The position numbers were made by a program, and so were the translations under genes. From Pseudomonas sp. R28(2017) (GTDB lineage: Bacteria > Pseudomonadota > Gammaproteobacteria > Pseudomonadales > Pseudomonadaceae), in the NCBI RefSeq assembly GCF_002112505.1, contig NZ_NEHW01000005.1, forward strand, positions 310,001-374,000: 64,000 nucleotides of DNA. Reading direction: 5' to 3'. This document shows, in pieces, positions 25,673-35,554 of this stretch. The first letter of the stretch is position 1. Every line of letters starts with the position of its first letter. Below the pieces are notes generated by a model, which was given only the letters and a program-made list of their open reading frames with translations, made no database searches and had not been told where the DNA came from.

Positions 25673-26871
25673 GCCGCTTGCGCCTGCAAACGGGCGACCG
25701 GGCGTTCACGTACCGGCCAGTTGAGCGCAGCAGCCAGCAGGCTGAGCAGAATCGAAATCTGCCAGACCAGGTCATAGTTGCCGGTCTGGTCGTACACCAC
25801 GCCACCCAACCAGCCACCCAGGAATGCGCCCAGCTGGTGGAACAGGAAGACGATGCCACCCAGCATCGATAGGTTGCGCACGCCAAATACCGTGGCCACG
25901 GTGCCGTTGGTCAAAGGGACGGTGGAAAGCCACAGCAGGCCCATGGCAATACCAAACAGGTAGGCACTGACCTGAGTCACCGGCGCCCACAGGAACAGGG
26001 CGATCACCACTGCCCGCAGCAAATACAGCGCGGTGAGCAGGCGCGGCTTGGACATTCGCCCACCCAGCCAGCCAGCGGTGTAGGTACCGACGATGTTGAA
26101 CAACCCGACCAGCGCCAGCACCGTCGTGCCGGTGGTCGCGGGCAGATGCTGGTCGACCAGGTAAGCCGGCAGATGCACGCCAATGAATACCACCTGGAAG
26201 CCGCAGACGAAGAAGCCCAGGGCAAGCAACCAGAAGCCGGAGTGCGAGCACGCCTCGCGCAGGGCCTGCCCCAGCGTCTGCTCCACCCCATGACTGGGCA
26301 GCGGACGATCACGCAGCAGGCCGACAAAGGGCACGATCAGCGCCACCAGCAAGCCAAGCACCAACAGCGCCGAGGACCACCCCAGCCATTCGATCAGGCC
26401 GAGGGTACCGGGGAGCATGGCGAATTGGCCGAAGGAGCCGGCGGCGCTGGCGATGCCCATGGCCATGCTGCGTTTTTCCGCCGGGACGGCACGGCCGACC
26501 ACACCGAGGATGACCGAGAACGAGGTGCCAGACAGACCGATCCCGATCAACAGGCCGGCGCTGAGCGACAGCGACCAGGCCGAGTCGGCGGTACTCATCA
26601 GCAGCAGGCCAGCGGCATAGAGTATGCCGCCGATGATCACCACCCGCGCCGCGCCAAGGCGGTCGGCCAGCGCGCCGGCAAACGGCTGCGCCAGCCCCCA
26701 GATCAGGTTCTGCAGGGCAATGGCGAAGGCGAACACTTCACGGCCCCAGCCAAAATCGGCGCTCATCGGCGCCAGGAACAAGCCGAAACCGTGCCGCACA
26801 CCCAGGGATAGCGCCAGGATCAACGCTGCCCCCACAAGTACCCACCCGCTGGTTCGCCACACCGAAGTCAT
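25669..26871 (-). CDS. MFS transporter under MarR control
   Basis: 400 residues, 12 helices, inner membrane. It begins MTSVWRTSGWVLVGAALIL; helix 1 RHGFGLFLAPMSADFGW is typical of the MFS group related to oxalate/formate and monocarboxylate carriers. The ATG at 26871 follows GGAG by 9 bases; a GTG at 26889 would lie before that ribosome site. A perfect palindromic operator (26904-26917) lies in the leader, downstream of the marR-type gene. A 40-residue membrane peptide is coupled downstream. Confidence 0.85.
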   Translation of the reverse strand: MTSVWRTSGWVLVGAALILALSLGVRHGFGLFLAPMSADFGWGREVFAFAIALQNLIWGLAQPFAGALADRLGAARVVIIGGILYAAGLLLMSTADSAWSLSLSAGLLIGIGLSGTSFSVILGVVGRAVPAEKRSMAMGIASAAGSFGQFAMLPGTLGLIEWLGWSSALLVLGLLVALIVPFVGLLRDRPLPSHGVEQTLGQALREACSHSGFWLLALGFFVCGFQVVFIGVHLPAYLVDQHLPATTGTTVLALVGLFNIVGTYTAGWLGGRMSKPRLLTALYLLRAVVIALFLWAPVTQVSAYLFGIAMGLLWLSTVPLTNGTVATVFGVRNLSMLGGIVFLFHQLGAFLGGWLGGVVYDQTGNYDLVWQISILLSLLAAALNWPVRERPVARLQAQAA

Positions 26872-26903
26872 TGTCGTTATCTCCAGCACATCGCAAGGTT
26901 GTA

Positions 26904-26917
26904 CGGGTATATACCCG
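26904..26917. promoter_or_regulatory. MarR operator in front of the MFS gene
   Basis: CGGGTATATACCCG, a perfect 14-base palindrome 33 bases upstream of the MFS start. A near-identical copy precedes the MarR gene. Confidence 0.8.
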
Positions 26918-26934
26918 CTTTTAGTCGTAATGAA

Positions 26935-27339
26935 TCAGGCAAGCCGCTCCAGCAAGCGCACAAGCTCGTCACGCTGCCCTTGGCCCAGCTGCTCGACCAG
27001 CGTCAACTGCGCCTGCTCCCAGGCGGGATGGGCCGCTTGCAAACGTGCCGCGCCCGCCTCGGTCAGCAATACCACGCGGTTGCGCTGATCGTCGCCGTCG
27101 GCCAGGGCCACCAGGCCTTCGGCTTCCAGCACCCGCAAGTTGCGGCCCAAGGTGCTGCGCTCCAGGCCCATGGCCTCGGCCAGCGAGGTGATACTGGGGC
27201 GATCGAGCCGCTGCAGGTGGCGCAACAGGGAAAACTGAGCGACGTTGATGCCGAAGCCGGCAAGGGCCTCGTCATAATGCCGGCTCACCCCTCGGGCGGC
27301 ACGACGCAGGTGGGTGCAGATGCATTCACTGGTCAACAT
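26935..27339 (-). CDS. MarR-family repressor
   Basis: 134 residues. A winged helix spans the middle (ITSLAEAMGLERSTLGRNLRVLEAEGLV then DQRNRVVLLTEAG wing) between helical dimerisation ends. It is likely a ligand-responsive repressor of itself and of the MFS-peptide pair downstream. The ATG at 27339 (MLTSECICTHLRR) is preferred because the operator copy (27345-27358) sits right in front of it; upstream extension would read through the operator. C6 and C8 near the start could sense thiol stress (speculative). Confidence 0.88.
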   Translation of the reverse strand: MLTSECICTHLRRAARGVSRHYDEALAGFGINVAQFSLLRHLQRLDRPSITSLAEAMGLERSTLGRNLRVLEAEGLVALADGDDQRNRVVLLTEAGAARLQAAHPAWEQAQLTLVEQLGQGQRDELVRLLERLA

Positions 27340-27344
27340 GATTA

Positions 27345-27358
27345 CGTGTATATACCCG
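27345..27358. promoter_or_regulatory. MarR operator in front of its own gene
   Basis: CGTGTATATACCCG, differing by one base from the perfect palindrome at 26904. It lies 6 bases upstream of the MarR start, so bound repressor would block its own transcription or translation start. Confidence 0.75.
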
Positions 27359-27381
27359 CACCCATGTTGTTGCAAGAGATT

Positions 27382-28557
27382 TCAATCCGCCAGGCGACGC
27401 CGAATCGGCTCGAATTCCGCGGTGGCCTCGCGTGCAAGCGGGTCGGGCGCACCTTGCTCGATTGCCTGCCAGTAACGCCATGGCACCTTGGCCGACCCCA
27501 GTTCGTAGTCCATGCCATCCCAGTTGTCTTCACGGAAGCTGTAGAACGCCCAGTGCAGGCGATGACGATCCATCACCGAAAGCACATCCTCCAGGTATTC
27601 GCTGCAACCAGGCAGCCGGCGCATGCACCCGAATTCACCCACGACCAGCCGGGAATGCGGCAGCTTCATGCGTGCCATCCAGGCCAGCGGCAGGTTCAGA
27701 TACTGCCGAACCCGTTCGGCATCCCACTGCTGTACCTCACCACCGAACAGCGCCGGGCCGGGGTAAGGGATGGGCTCCTTGCGCAGCAGGTTCGGCGCGC
27801 TGGTGGCCGAATAGGGCTCGTACATGTGCACGCTGTAAAGCACGCGGTCATCCTGCAATGGCGCCTGCCAGTAACCGAAGGCATCAGCGCTGGCGTACCA
27901 ACCCGCATCGACCATGACTGGGGTCTTGGCATCCACTTCGCGAATCGCCGCTATCAATTGGGTGTAGAGCGCAGGCAGGTCACGCGCCCCGCCCCGCGCC
28001 GATGCGTACCATTGCTGCATGCGCTCAGCCGAAGCATGCTCAGGCAGGCCACCAGATTTCTCGGGGGCAGGCTCGTTGATCAGGTTATAGGCGGCGACGG
28101 CAGGGTGGTCTTTCAGCGCCTGGGCCAGGTCTCGCCAGAAGCGAGCCGCTTGCTGGGCATAGCCGTTGCCCTGCCACAGACGGTCATCGAACTGCCCCTG
28201 GTTGTTTTGCGACCAGCGCATGCCAGGTAGCGATAGCGGTGCAATGACCACCTTCAGCCCTGCCCTGTGCGCGCGATCAAGGGTATCGCGCAATTGCTTG
28301 AGATCGGCGGCGGGCAGCTGCTCGTAGCGGTCTGCGCTGCCCAACAGGAAATCACGCTGCGCGGGCTTCCACTTGTCATAGGACAGCCGCACCCAGCTCG
28401 CACCGTAGCCACGCAACGCATCGAAGTACGCCTGGTCCGGCGGCAAGCGGTTGAAGCTGTTGCCGCCATGGCGCGGGGTGCTCCAGAACTCGATCAGGTC
28501 GGCTGCCGTAACGGGGCTGGTGGTGGCCAGCAAGAGGGCCATCAGGAATGCTCGCAT
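27382..28557 (-). CDS. Secreted glycoside hydrolase family 5 (cellulase-like)
   Basis: 391 residues with a signal peptide (about 1-19). The GH5 barrel is recognised from WVRLSYDKWKP near 55, the acid/base E162 in NLINEP, HMYEPY near 245 and the nucleophile E308 in VVGEFG. It would cleave a beta-linked polysaccharide outside the cytoplasm; the substrate is not predictable and could be a self-made exopolysaccharide. It is a single gene between the cobalamin operon and the MarR gene, ending 23 bases from the MarR operator. Confidence 0.88.
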   Translation of the reverse strand: MRAFLMALLLATTSPVTAADLIEFWSTPRHGGNSFNRLPPDQAYFDALRGYGASWVRLSYDKWKPAQRDFLLGSADRYEQLPAADLKQLRDTLDRAHRAGLKVVIAPLSLPGMRWSQNNQGQFDDRLWQGNGYAQQAARFWRDLAQALKDHPAVAAYNLINEPAPEKSGGLPEHASAERMQQWYASARGGARDLPALYTQLIAAIREVDAKTPVMVDAGWYASADAFGYWQAPLQDDRVLYSVHMYEPYSATSAPNLLRKEPIPYPGPALFGGEVQQWDAERVRQYLNLPLAWMARMKLPHSRLVVGEFGCMRRLPGCSEYLEDVLSVMDRHRLHWAFYSFREDNWDGMDYELGSAKVPWRYWQAIEQGAPDPLAREATAEFEPIRRRLAD

Positions 28558-28703
28558 GCGCTATGCCTTGGCGGTGAAGGAGAAAGCACGAGCTTAGGCA
28601 AATGCGCGAACAGCGTCATTTGCCGAATATTTGCAGGAATTTACTGCCAATTGCCGACACGATTAAATCAAAAGAAAGCTCACCGCAGTTTGTAGGAGTA
28701 TTC

Positions 28704-29432
28704 CTAAACCGCCAACCCCAACAGCACCGTCAGCTCAAGAATCTCAAGCATTGCCCCTGCCGTATCGCCCGTAGTCCCACCCAGACGCTTGCACATCAAC
28801 CGGCGCAACCCGATGAACACCGCGAACGCCACCAACATCGGCAAGACCGCGCGCATGCCGCCCAGCAGCAAACACACCAGCACGCTGATGAGCAAAACCC
28901 ACCTGGCCGCACGCCGCGGCAAGTGCTCGGCCAGCGCCTGCCCCAGGCCCCCGCGGCGCACATAAGGGGTAGCGAGAAACAACCCGAGCATCGCCGCTCG
29001 CCCTACCACCGGAGCCAGCAGCAATGCCATGCCCGCCTCCTGTTCGACCAGCACCCACAAGGCACAGAACTTCAGCAGCAACACCAGCACCAGGGTGACC
29101 ACGGCAATCGGCCCGCTGCGCGGATCCTTCATGATCTGCAGCGTGCGCTCACGGTCACCGAAGCCGCCCAGCCAGGCATCGGCGCTGTCGGCCAGGCCAT
29201 CCAGATGAAGCGCGCCGCTGAGCAGTACCCACAATGCCAGCAGCAAGGCTGCGTGCAACGGCGCCGGCACACTTTGCAGAAGGTGGCTGGCCCCCCACAG
29301 CAAGAGGCCGAACAGCACGCCCACCAGCGGGTAGCAAAGCAGCGAACGCCCCATTTCCCGAGGCGCCGGCATCCCCGGCAAACGCACCGGCAAGCTGCTG
29401 AGAAACTGCAAGGCAATCCAGAACGGCAGCAT
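28704..29432 (-). CDS. cobS: Adenosylcobinamide-GDP ribazoletransferase (cobalamin synthase)
   Basis: 242 residues, a polytopic inner-membrane enzyme joining adenosylcobinamide-GDP to alpha-ribazole(-phosphate), the last assembly step. Signatures: FLSSLPVR at the start, HLDGLADSADAW near 80 and MKDPRSGPIAVV near 103. The ATG at 29432 begins MLPFWIALQFL. It starts one base after the phosphatase stop and is the last gene of the operon. It is named cobV in P. denitrificans nomenclature. Confidence 0.95.
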   Translation of the reverse strand: MLPFWIALQFLSSLPVRLPGMPAPREMGRSLLCYPLVGVLFGLLLWGASHLLQSVPAPLHAALLLALWVLLSGALHLDGLADSADAWLGGFGDRERTLQIMKDPRSGPIAVVTLVLVLLLKFCALWVLVEQEAGMALLLAPVVGRAAMLGLFLATPYVRRGGLGQALAEHLPRRAARWVLLISVLVCLLLGGMRAVLPMLVAFAVFIGLRRLMCKRLGGTTGDTAGAMLEILELTVLLGLAV

Positions 29433-29433
29433 G

Positions 29434-29991
29434 TCAGAGCACCTCGCGCAGCGCGCCATGTTCATCCACCGCCAGGCGCATCAGCGCGCCATGGCCGACC
29501 TCGACCTGCAGCAACTGCTCCCTGGGCAGCCCACGGGCACGTGCCAGCAGCAGGCGCATGACGCCGCCATGGGTGACCAGCAGCACGCGCTGGCCGGCAT
29601 GCTGCTGGCGCAAGCGGCCGATGGCGGCCAGCACGCGCTCGGCGAAGGCCGCGACAGGCTCCCCCGCAGGCGGTGTGTAGCTGTACGGGTCAGCCCAGAA
29701 CCGCCCCAGCTCGTCAGCCTGCGTTTGCATGATCTGCACTGCGCTGCGCCCTTCCCACTCGCCGAAATGCAGCTCTTGCAGATCCGCTTCGAGCTGTACC
29801 GGCATGCCCAGCTGCGCGGCAAACCGCGCACAGCGCTGCAACGGCGAGCTGACCAGCACATCCCAGGGGCCGGCATCCGCCAGCGCGTCACGCATCTGGC
29901 CCCAGCCCTTGTCGGTCAAGGCATCGTCCAGGCTGCCGCGCAGGCCGCCGCCCAACTCGGTTTCACCGTGGCGCAGCAGGTCGAGGATCAT
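29434..29991 (-). CDS. cobC: Alpha-ribazole phosphatase-like histidine phosphatase
   Basis: 185 residues of the phosphoglycerate-mutase/histidine phosphatase fold: LRHGET with catalytic H8, [12 protein letters not shown] near 48, ELHFGEWEG near 73 and THGG near 139. It should remove the phosphate from alpha-ribazole phosphate or adenosylcobalamin phosphate. Its ATG overlaps the cobT stop (ATGA at 29991-29988). Confidence 0.9.
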   Translation of the reverse strand: MILDLLRHGETELGGGLRGSLDDALTDKGWGQMRDALADAGPWDVLVSSPLQRCARFAAQLGMPVQLEADLQELHFGEWEGRSAVQIMQTQADELGRFWADPYSYTPPAGEPVAAFAERVLAAIGRLRQQHAGQRVLLVTHGGVMRLLLARARGLPREQLLQVEVGHGALMRLAVDEHGALREVL

Positions 29992-31043
29992 GCCGGGCGA
30001 TCCGCCACTGCAGCCTCGGCGAAGGTCGCCATCTGCCCGTGCAAGGCACAGGCCAGGCGCATCAGCGGCACCGCCAAGGCGGCTCCACTGCCCTCGCCCA
30101 GGCGCAGCCCCAAGGCCAGCAGCGGCTCGGCCTGCAACGCGGCGAGCAGGGTCTTGTGCCCAGGCTCCGCGCCCTGATGAGCGAACAGCAGCCAGTCACG
30201 GCTCTGTGGGTTGAGGCGCACCACCAGCAATGCGGCGACGCTGCAGATGAAGCCATCCACCAGCACCGCGATACCCTGCTGGGCACAGGCGAGGTAGGCA
30301 CCGGTCAGCGCCGCGATCTCGAAGCCGCCGACACAAGCCAGCGCCTGCAGCGGCGCATCGGCGCGCAGGCCGTGCAGCACCAGGGCGCGCTCGATCACTT
30401 CGGCCTTGTGGCGGACACCTGCACTGTCCAGGCCGGTACCCGGCCCACTCAGCTCACGTGCCGGGCAGGCCAGCAAAGTACTGGCCAGGGCTGCGGCGGC
30501 GGAGGTGTTGCCGATGCCCATCTCGCCACCGATGAACAGCTGCGCCCCCTTGGCCGCCGCACGCAGGGCACTGTCACGACCGGCCTGCAAGGCCGCCTGC
30601 AGTTGCGCATCGGTCATGGCCGCCTGGCGGGCGAAGTTGGCGGTACCAGCGCCCAGGCGCAGGTGAAGCACCCCAGGCAGTTCCAGCTCAGGGTCGATGG
30701 TGCCCAGGTCGACCACTTCGAGGCTGGCCTGCAGTTGACGCGCCAGCACGCTGATCGCCGCGCCACCGCCAACGAAGTTACGCAGCATCTGCCCGGTGAC
30801 CGCCTGCGGATAGGCCGAGATGCCCTCCTCGACCACACCGTGGTCGCCCGCGAAAATCGTGATGGCGACCTGATCCAGGGTTGGCCGCTCACACCCCTGC
30901 AACCCGGCCAGTTGCACGGCCAGGCCTTCGAGCTGGCCGAGCGAGCCGGCAGGTTTGGTCAGCTGCTGCTGACGGGCGCGGGCCTGGTCCATGGCGGCGT
31001 TGTCGAGAGGTTGGCAGGCATCACGCCACCAGGCTTGGTTCAT
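29988..31043 (-). CDS. cobT: Nicotinate-nucleotide:dimethylbenzimidazole phosphoribosyltransferase
   Basis: 351 residues. It makes alpha-ribazole-5'-phosphate from nicotinate mononucleotide and DMB. The catalytic glutamate is E317 ([10 protein letters not shown]), at the same number as in the well-studied enterobacterial enzyme. [16 protein letters not shown] near 63 and [14 protein letters not shown] near 172 bind the base and the ribose phosphate. ATGA overlaps join it to cobU upstream and the phosphatase downstream. Named cobU in P. denitrificans. Confidence 0.96.
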   Translation of the reverse strand: MNQAWWRDACQPLDNAAMDQARARQQQLTKPAGSLGQLEGLAVQLAGLQGCERPTLDQVAITIFAGDHGVVEEGISAYPQAVTGQMLRNFVGGGAAISVLARQLQASLEVVDLGTIDPELELPGVLHLRLGAGTANFARQAAMTDAQLQAALQAGRDSALRAAAKGAQLFIGGEMGIGNTSAAAALASTLLACPARELSGPGTGLDSAGVRHKAEVIERALVLHGLRADAPLQALACVGGFEIAALTGAYLACAQQGIAVLVDGFICSVAALLVVRLNPQSRDWLLFAHQGAEPGHKTLLAALQAEPLLALGLRLGEGSGAALAVPLMRLACALHGQMATFAEAAVADRPA

Positions 31044-31561
31044 AGAGCAGGTCCTTTGAGCATGAGAGGTAGGCCGGCCACGGTCAGCACCACACGCTGG
31101 CAGCGCTCGGCAACCGCCTGGTGCAACCCGCCGGCCAGGTCGACGTAACGGCGGGTCAACTCGCCCATGGGCACCACGCCCAGGCCGGTTTCGTTGCTGA
31201 CCAGAATGATCGTGCCGGGCAATTGCTCCAGGCAGTCGAGCAGCGCGTCGCGCTCTGCGGCCAGGCGCTGCGGATCTTCGAGCATCAGCAGGTTGGTCAG
31301 CCACAAGGTCAGGCAATCGACCAGCAGGCAGCGGCCCTCGGCGGCTTCAGCGCGCAACACGTCGGCCAGCGCCAGGGGCTCCTCGATCAGCCCCCAGTCG
31401 GCTGGCCGACGCTCACGGTGCAAGCGCACGCGTTCGTTCATTTCGCCATCGAGCGGCTTGCTGGTGGCGATGTAGGTGACGGGCAGGTCGCTGTCGCTGG
31501 CCAGTTGTTCGGCCAGGCGGCTCTTGCCCGAACGGGCGCCGCCGAGGATCAGGTTGAGCAT
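31040..31561 (-). CDS. cobU: Adenosylcobinamide kinase / guanylyltransferase
   Basis: 173 residues. It phosphorylates adenosylcobinamide and then transfers GMP. P-loop GGARSGKS at 7-14, candidate GMP-carrying H48, [12 protein letters not shown] near 80 and [10 protein letters not shown] near 120 are diagnostic. It starts one base after the cobQ stop and overlaps cobT by 4 bases. Named cobP in Pseudomonas nomenclature. Confidence 0.95.
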   Translation of the reverse strand: MLNLILGGARSGKSRLAEQLASDSDLPVTYIATSKPLDGEMNERVRLHRERRPADWGLIEEPLALADVLRAEAAEGRCLLVDCLTLWLTNLLMLEDPQRLAAERDALLDCLEQLPGTIILVSNETGLGVVPMGELTRRYVDLAGGLHQAVAERCQRVVLTVAGLPLMLKGPAL

Positions 31562-31562
31562 G

Positions 31563-33017
31563 TCAGGCGACTCCACACAGCGTTCGCAGGTACGCGGTAT
31601 CCAGGTGCGTCTGCACCAGGTCAGCCAGGCGCTCGATATCACGTTCGCGCAGGGCTTCGTAATCGATGGTCTGCGCATGTTCCAGCCCCGCCCAGCGCAG
31701 CAACGCGGCGCAGGACTGGCTGCCCTCGAACAGGCCATGGAGGTAAGTGGCGAGGATCTGGCCATCGGCGCTGATCGCGCCATCGCAGCGGCCATTGGCG
31801 AGCTGCACGGCAGGCTGTTCCAGCGCAGGGCCTGTGGTAACGCCGGCATGAATTTCATAACCGGCGACCGGTGCGGCTTCCAGGCTCAGGGCGCCGGCAA
31901 CGTTGCGCAGCTGCTTGTCGGCTTCGAGCACTGTCACGTAATCGAACAGGCCCAGCCCGGGGCTGGAACCGGCGGCGCCCTCGAGGCCGAGCGGGTCGTG
32001 CACTTCACGCCCCAGCATCTGCAGGCCACCGCAGATACCGATGAGCTTGCCGCCATAGCGCAGGTGCCGCTCGATGGCTTTGTCCCAGCCACGCTCGCGC
32101 AGTTGCGCGAGGTCGCCGCGCACGCTTTTCGAGCCGGGCAGAATGATCAGGTCGGCGGCCGGGATCGGCTGGCCTGGCCCGATGAACTGCAGGTCGACCT
32201 GCGGGTGCAGGCGCAGCGGGTCGAAATCGGTGTGGTTGCTGATGCGCGGCAGCACCGGGACGATCACCTTGAGCACGCGCTCCTGCTTGGCGCCCTGGCG
32301 AATGTCGATGCCATCTTCGGCTTCCAGGTGCAGGTCGGTGACATAGGGCAGCACACCCAACACGGGTTTGCCGGTGCGTTGCTGCAGCCAGTCCAGGCCC
32401 GGCTGCAGCAACGCGATGTCGCCGCGAAAACGGTTGATGACGAAGCCCTTGACCCGCGCCTGCTCGCTCGGCGAGAGCAGCTCGAGGGTGCCGACCAGGT
32501 GGGCGAATACCCCGCCACGGTTGATGTCGGCAACCAGGATCACCGGGCAGTCGACCGCCTCGGCAAAGCCCATGTTGGCGATGTCACCGGCGCGCAGGTT
32601 GATTTCGGCGGGCGAGCCCGCCCCTTCGACCATCACCACCGGGTAGGCCGCACTGAGGCGCTGGTGCGAGGCCAGTACCGCTTGCATGGCGATGGCCTTG
32701 TAGTCGTGATAGGCCACCGCGTTCATGCTGGTGACGGCGCGACCGTGAATGATCACCTGGGCGCCCGTATCGCTGTTGGGTTTGAGCAGGACCGGGTTCA
32801 TGTCGGTGTGCGGCGCCAGTCGGCAGGCCTGGGCCTGCACCGCCTGGGCGCGGCCGATTTCGCCGCCGTCGGCGGTCACGGCGCTGTTGAGTGCCATGTT
32901 CTGGGGTTTGAACGGCACCACGCCGACGCCCTGACGCAACAACCAGCGGCACAAGGCGGTAACCAGTGTGCTCTTGCCGGCATCGGAGGTGGTGCCTTGC
33001 ACCATGAGGGTGGTCAT
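31563..33017 (-). CDS. cobQ: Cobyric acid synthase (glutamine-hydrolysing)
   Basis: 484 residues. It amidates carboxyls b, d, e and g of adenosylcobyrinate a,c-diamide. The N-terminal synthetase domain has the P-loop [10 protein letters not shown]; the C-terminal class I glutaminase domain has nucleophile C329 (GICGGLQML) and a YLHGLFEG histidine box. Its ATG overlaps nothing upstream but sits at the stop of the aminotransferase-like gene (ATGA region at 33014-33017). Confidence 0.96.
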   Translation of the reverse strand: MTTLMVQGTTSDAGKSTLVTALCRWLLRQGVGVVPFKPQNMALNSAVTADGGEIGRAQAVQAQACRLAPHTDMNPVLLKPNSDTGAQVIIHGRAVTSMNAVAYHDYKAIAMQAVLASHQRLSAAYPVVMVEGAGSPAEINLRAGDIANMGFAEAVDCPVILVADINRGGVFAHLVGTLELLSPSEQARVKGFVINRFRGDIALLQPGLDWLQQRTGKPVLGVLPYVTDLHLEAEDGIDIRQGAKQERVLKVIVPVLPRISNHTDFDPLRLHPQVDLQFIGPGQPIPAADLIILPGSKSVRGDLAQLRERGWDKAIERHLRYGGKLIGICGGLQMLGREVHDPLGLEGAAGSSPGLGLFDYVTVLEADKQLRNVAGALSLEAAPVAGYEIHAGVTTGPALEQPAVQLANGRCDGAISADGQILATYLHGLFEGSQSCAALLRWAGLEHAQTIDYEALRERDIERLADLVQTHLDTAYLRTLCGVA

Positions 33018-34006
33018 GCCGTTTCCTTCTGATAATCGGCCAGGGCCTGGGCCAGGCGCTGCTCGTCTGCGGCGTTTGCCGGCAAGCCAAGGCGCACGGC
33101 CGCAGGCTGCTCGAACAGGCGCACGAGGATGCCGCGGCGGGCGAGAAAGTCATGCAGGTGGGCTGCGCGCGCGTTGCGCACGTACTGGAACAGGTCGCAG
33201 CCGCCGCTAGGCGCCAGGCCACAACCCTGCAGCAGCGTAGCCAGGCGCTGACTGGCCAGGGCGCAGCGCTCGATCTGCGCCTGATGTGCGGCGTGGTCGG
33301 CAAAGCAGGCTTGCGCCAGCACCCGGGTCGGGCCACTGACTGTCCAGGGCCCGAGCAGCTCGGCAAGGCGCTGCAACAGCGGCAGCTCGGCCACTACGCA
33401 GCCCAGGCGCACGCCGGCCAGGCCAAAAAACTTGCCGAACGAACGCAGCACGATCAGGCCTGGGCGCTCGGCGCAAGCAGCCACACTGTGTTCAGGCGTG
33501 TTGTCCATGAACGCTTCGTCCACCACCAGCCAGCCACCGCGTTGCCCGAGGCGCGCATGCCAGGCCAGCAGCTGCTCAGGCGACACGAGCCGCCCGGTCG
33601 GGTTGTTCGGATTGACCAGCACCAGCACGTCGAGTTGATCGAGCTGCGCCTCGACCTGGCGCTCGTCCAGTTCGATCAGCTGGTGCCCCGCTCGCCGCCA
33701 GGCATGCGGATGCTCGGCATAACACGGCGTCAGTACACCAACGCGCCCAAGCGGGCGCAGCATGGGCAAGGCCTGGATCGCCGCCTGTGACCCCGCCACC
33801 GGCAACAGTTGCGGCACGCCGTAATAGCGCCGCGCGGCGTCTTCCAGACCGTCCTCGGCTTCCGGCAGCCGGGCCCAGGCGTCCAGTGGAATCGACGGAA
33901 TCGGGTATGGCCAAGGGGCGATGCCGCTGGACAGATCGAGCCAGTCTTCGCGCGCGATCCCGTATTGCCGTACCGCCCGCAACAAGCGGCCACCGTGCTC
34001 AAGCAT
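33014..34006 (-). CDS. cobD: Threonine-phosphate decarboxylase
   Basis: 330 residues, class I/II aminotransferase fold. The PLP lysine is K192 in [18 protein letters not shown] near 132 and VVDEAF near 161 also bind PLP. It makes (R)-1-amino-2-propanol phosphate for the aminopropanol arm. Pseudomonas genomes often name this gene cobC. It overlaps the cbiB gene by 8 bases at its start and cobQ by 4 at its stop, although its stop precedes the cobQ start on the transcript. Confidence 0.93.
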   Translation of the reverse strand: MLEHGGRLLRAVRQYGIAREDWLDLSSGIAPWPYPIPSIPLDAWARLPEAEDGLEDAARRYYGVPQLLPVAGSQAAIQALPMLRPLGRVGVLTPCYAEHPHAWRRAGHQLIELDERQVEAQLDQLDVLVLVNPNNPTGRLVSPEQLLAWHARLGQRGGWLVVDEAFMDNTPEHSVAACAERPGLIVLRSFGKFFGLAGVRLGCVVAELPLLQRLAELLGPWTVSGPTRVLAQACFADHAAHQAQIERCALASQRLATLLQGCGLAPSGGCDLFQYVRNARAAHLHDFLARRGILVRLFEQPAAVRLGLPANAADEQRLAQALADYQKETA

Positions 34007-34907
34007 TCACATAGGCTCCCACGCAGATCAGCAATACCCACAACCATACGCCACGCTGCACCAGGCTCCAGCCGCGCTCGATGGCCTCGGCATCGGCCAT
34101 CGGCCCTTCACCCAGACGCGGGCGCTCGTGCAACTCGCCGTGGTACACCGCCGGGCCGCCGAGCTCGACAGCCAGCGCACCGGCACCAGCGGCCATCACC
34201 GGCCCGGCGTTTGGGCTGTCCCACATCGGCGCCTGTTTGCGCCAGCAGGCCAGGGCCAGGCGCGTCTTGCCAAGCAGTGCGTACGTCAACGCCACCAGCC
34301 TGGCGGGAATATAGTTCAGCACATCGTCGATGCGCGCCGCGCACCAGCCAAAGCGCTCGAAGCGTTCGTTGCGATAGCCCCACATGGCGTCCAGGGTATT
34401 GCTCAGGCGGTACAGCACCACGCCCGGCGCACCGGCCACCACGAACCAGAACAGCGCGGCGAACACCGCATCGCTGCCGTTCTCCAGCACCGATTCGGTG
34501 GCGGCACGGGCGACCGCTGGCGCGTCCAGTTCACGGGTTTCACGGCTGACCAGATAACCGACGCGGCGCCGCGCTTCTTCCAGATCGCCCTGGCGCAAGG
34601 CGTTGGCCACCGGCAGCACGTGCTCGCCGAGGCTGCGCAAGCCGAGGGCGCAATACAGCGCCAGCACGTCCACCAGCCAGCCGACATAGGGCAGCCAGGA
34701 CAGGATCAGCGCCACCAGGGTCAGCGGCACCACAGCCAGGAACCAGGCGCTCACACCATGGCTGCGCCAGCCGCGCCCACCGGCATTCAGGCGGCGCTCC
34801 AGGTTCGACGCCAGGTTGCCGAAGCCCACCAGCGGGTGCCGGCGCTTGGGCTCGCCCAGCAGCGCATCGAGGGCCACGCCGGCCACAGTCAGCAAAGCGA
34901 CGCTCAT
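33999..34907 (-). CDS. cbiB: Adenosylcobinamide-phosphate synthase
   Basis: 302 residues with several membrane segments. It joins aminopropanol (phosphate) to adenosylcobyric acid. Signatures: [17 protein letters not shown] near 14, SRETRELD near 122 and [19 protein letters not shown] near 168. The ATG at 34907 overlaps the bluB stop (34904) as ATGA. Often called cobD in Pseudomonas. Confidence 0.93.
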   Translation of the reverse strand: MSVALLTVAGVALDALLGEPKRRHPLVGFGNLASNLERRLNAGGRGWRSHGVSAWFLAVVPLTLVALILSWLPYVGWLVDVLALYCALGLRSLGEHVLPVANALRQGDLEEARRRVGYLVSRETRELDAPAVARAATESVLENGSDAVFAALFWFVVAGAPGVVLYRLSNTLDAMWGYRNERFERFGWCAARIDDVLNYIPARLVALTYALLGKTRLALACWRKQAPMWDSPNAGPVMAAGAGALAVELGGPAVYHGELHERPRLGEGPMADAEAIERGWSLVQRGVWLWVLLICVGAYVNA

Positions 34908-35554
34908 GGGCGCTCTCCCCATTGGTTCTCGAACAGCATTTCACTCAAGGGGCGCTCTTGCGCCCAGTTTTCCTGTACCAGCATCGGCTGTGCGTAGAAT
35001 TCGCTGACCGGCCCCAGGCACAACACCGCCACCGGCTTGGCCCCGGCAGGCATGCCCAGCAGCGCAGCCAGGGCTTGCGGGTCGAACAGCGACACCCAGC
35101 CCAGCCCCAGACCCTCGGCCCGGGCGGCCAGCCACAGGTTCTGGATGGCGCAGGCCAAGGAGGCCAGGTCCATTTCCGGCAAAGTGCGGCGGCCGAAGAT
35201 GTGCGGCTCGCGGTTTTCCATCAACGCCGCTACCAGTACTTCGGCGCAGTCGCTGATGCCTTCGACCTTGAGCTTCATGAACGCATCAGAGCGTTCGCCC
35301 AGCGCTTCGGCGGTACGCACCCGCTCCTCTTCGACCAAGGCCTGGATGCGCCCGCGCAGCTCGCGCTGGCTGATGCGGATGAACCGCCAAGGCTGCATCA
35401 GGCCGACACTCGGTGCCTGGTGCGCGGCGGCCAGCAGCCGGCCGAGCAGCTCAGGCGCGACCGTGCCGCCGGCAAAGTGGCGCATGTCGCGGCGCTCACC
35501 GATTGCGCGGTAGATAGCGGCGCGCTCGGCAGCGCTGTACGCGTGATCGCTCAT
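34904..35554 (-). CDS. bluB: 5,6-dimethylbenzimidazole synthase
   Basis: 216 residues, nitroreductase-like fold. It fragments reduced FMN with oxygen to give DMB, the lower ligand of B12. RRDMRHF near 21, [13 protein letters not shown] near 47 and [12 protein letters not shown] near 148 are typical of BluB rather than ordinary nitroreductases. Its place in the operon between cobB and cbiB confirms the role. It overlaps both neighbours by 4 bases. Confidence 0.94.
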   Translation of the reverse strand: MSDHAYSAAERAAIYRAIGERRDMRHFAGGTVAPELLGRLLAAAHQAPSVGLMQPWRFIRISQRELRGRIQALVEEERVRTAEALGERSDAFMKLKVEGISDCAEVLVAALMENREPHIFGRRTLPEMDLASLACAIQNLWLAARAEGLGLGWVSLFDPQALAALLGMPAGAKPVAVLCLGPVSEFYAQPMLVQENWAQERPLSEMLFENQWGERP

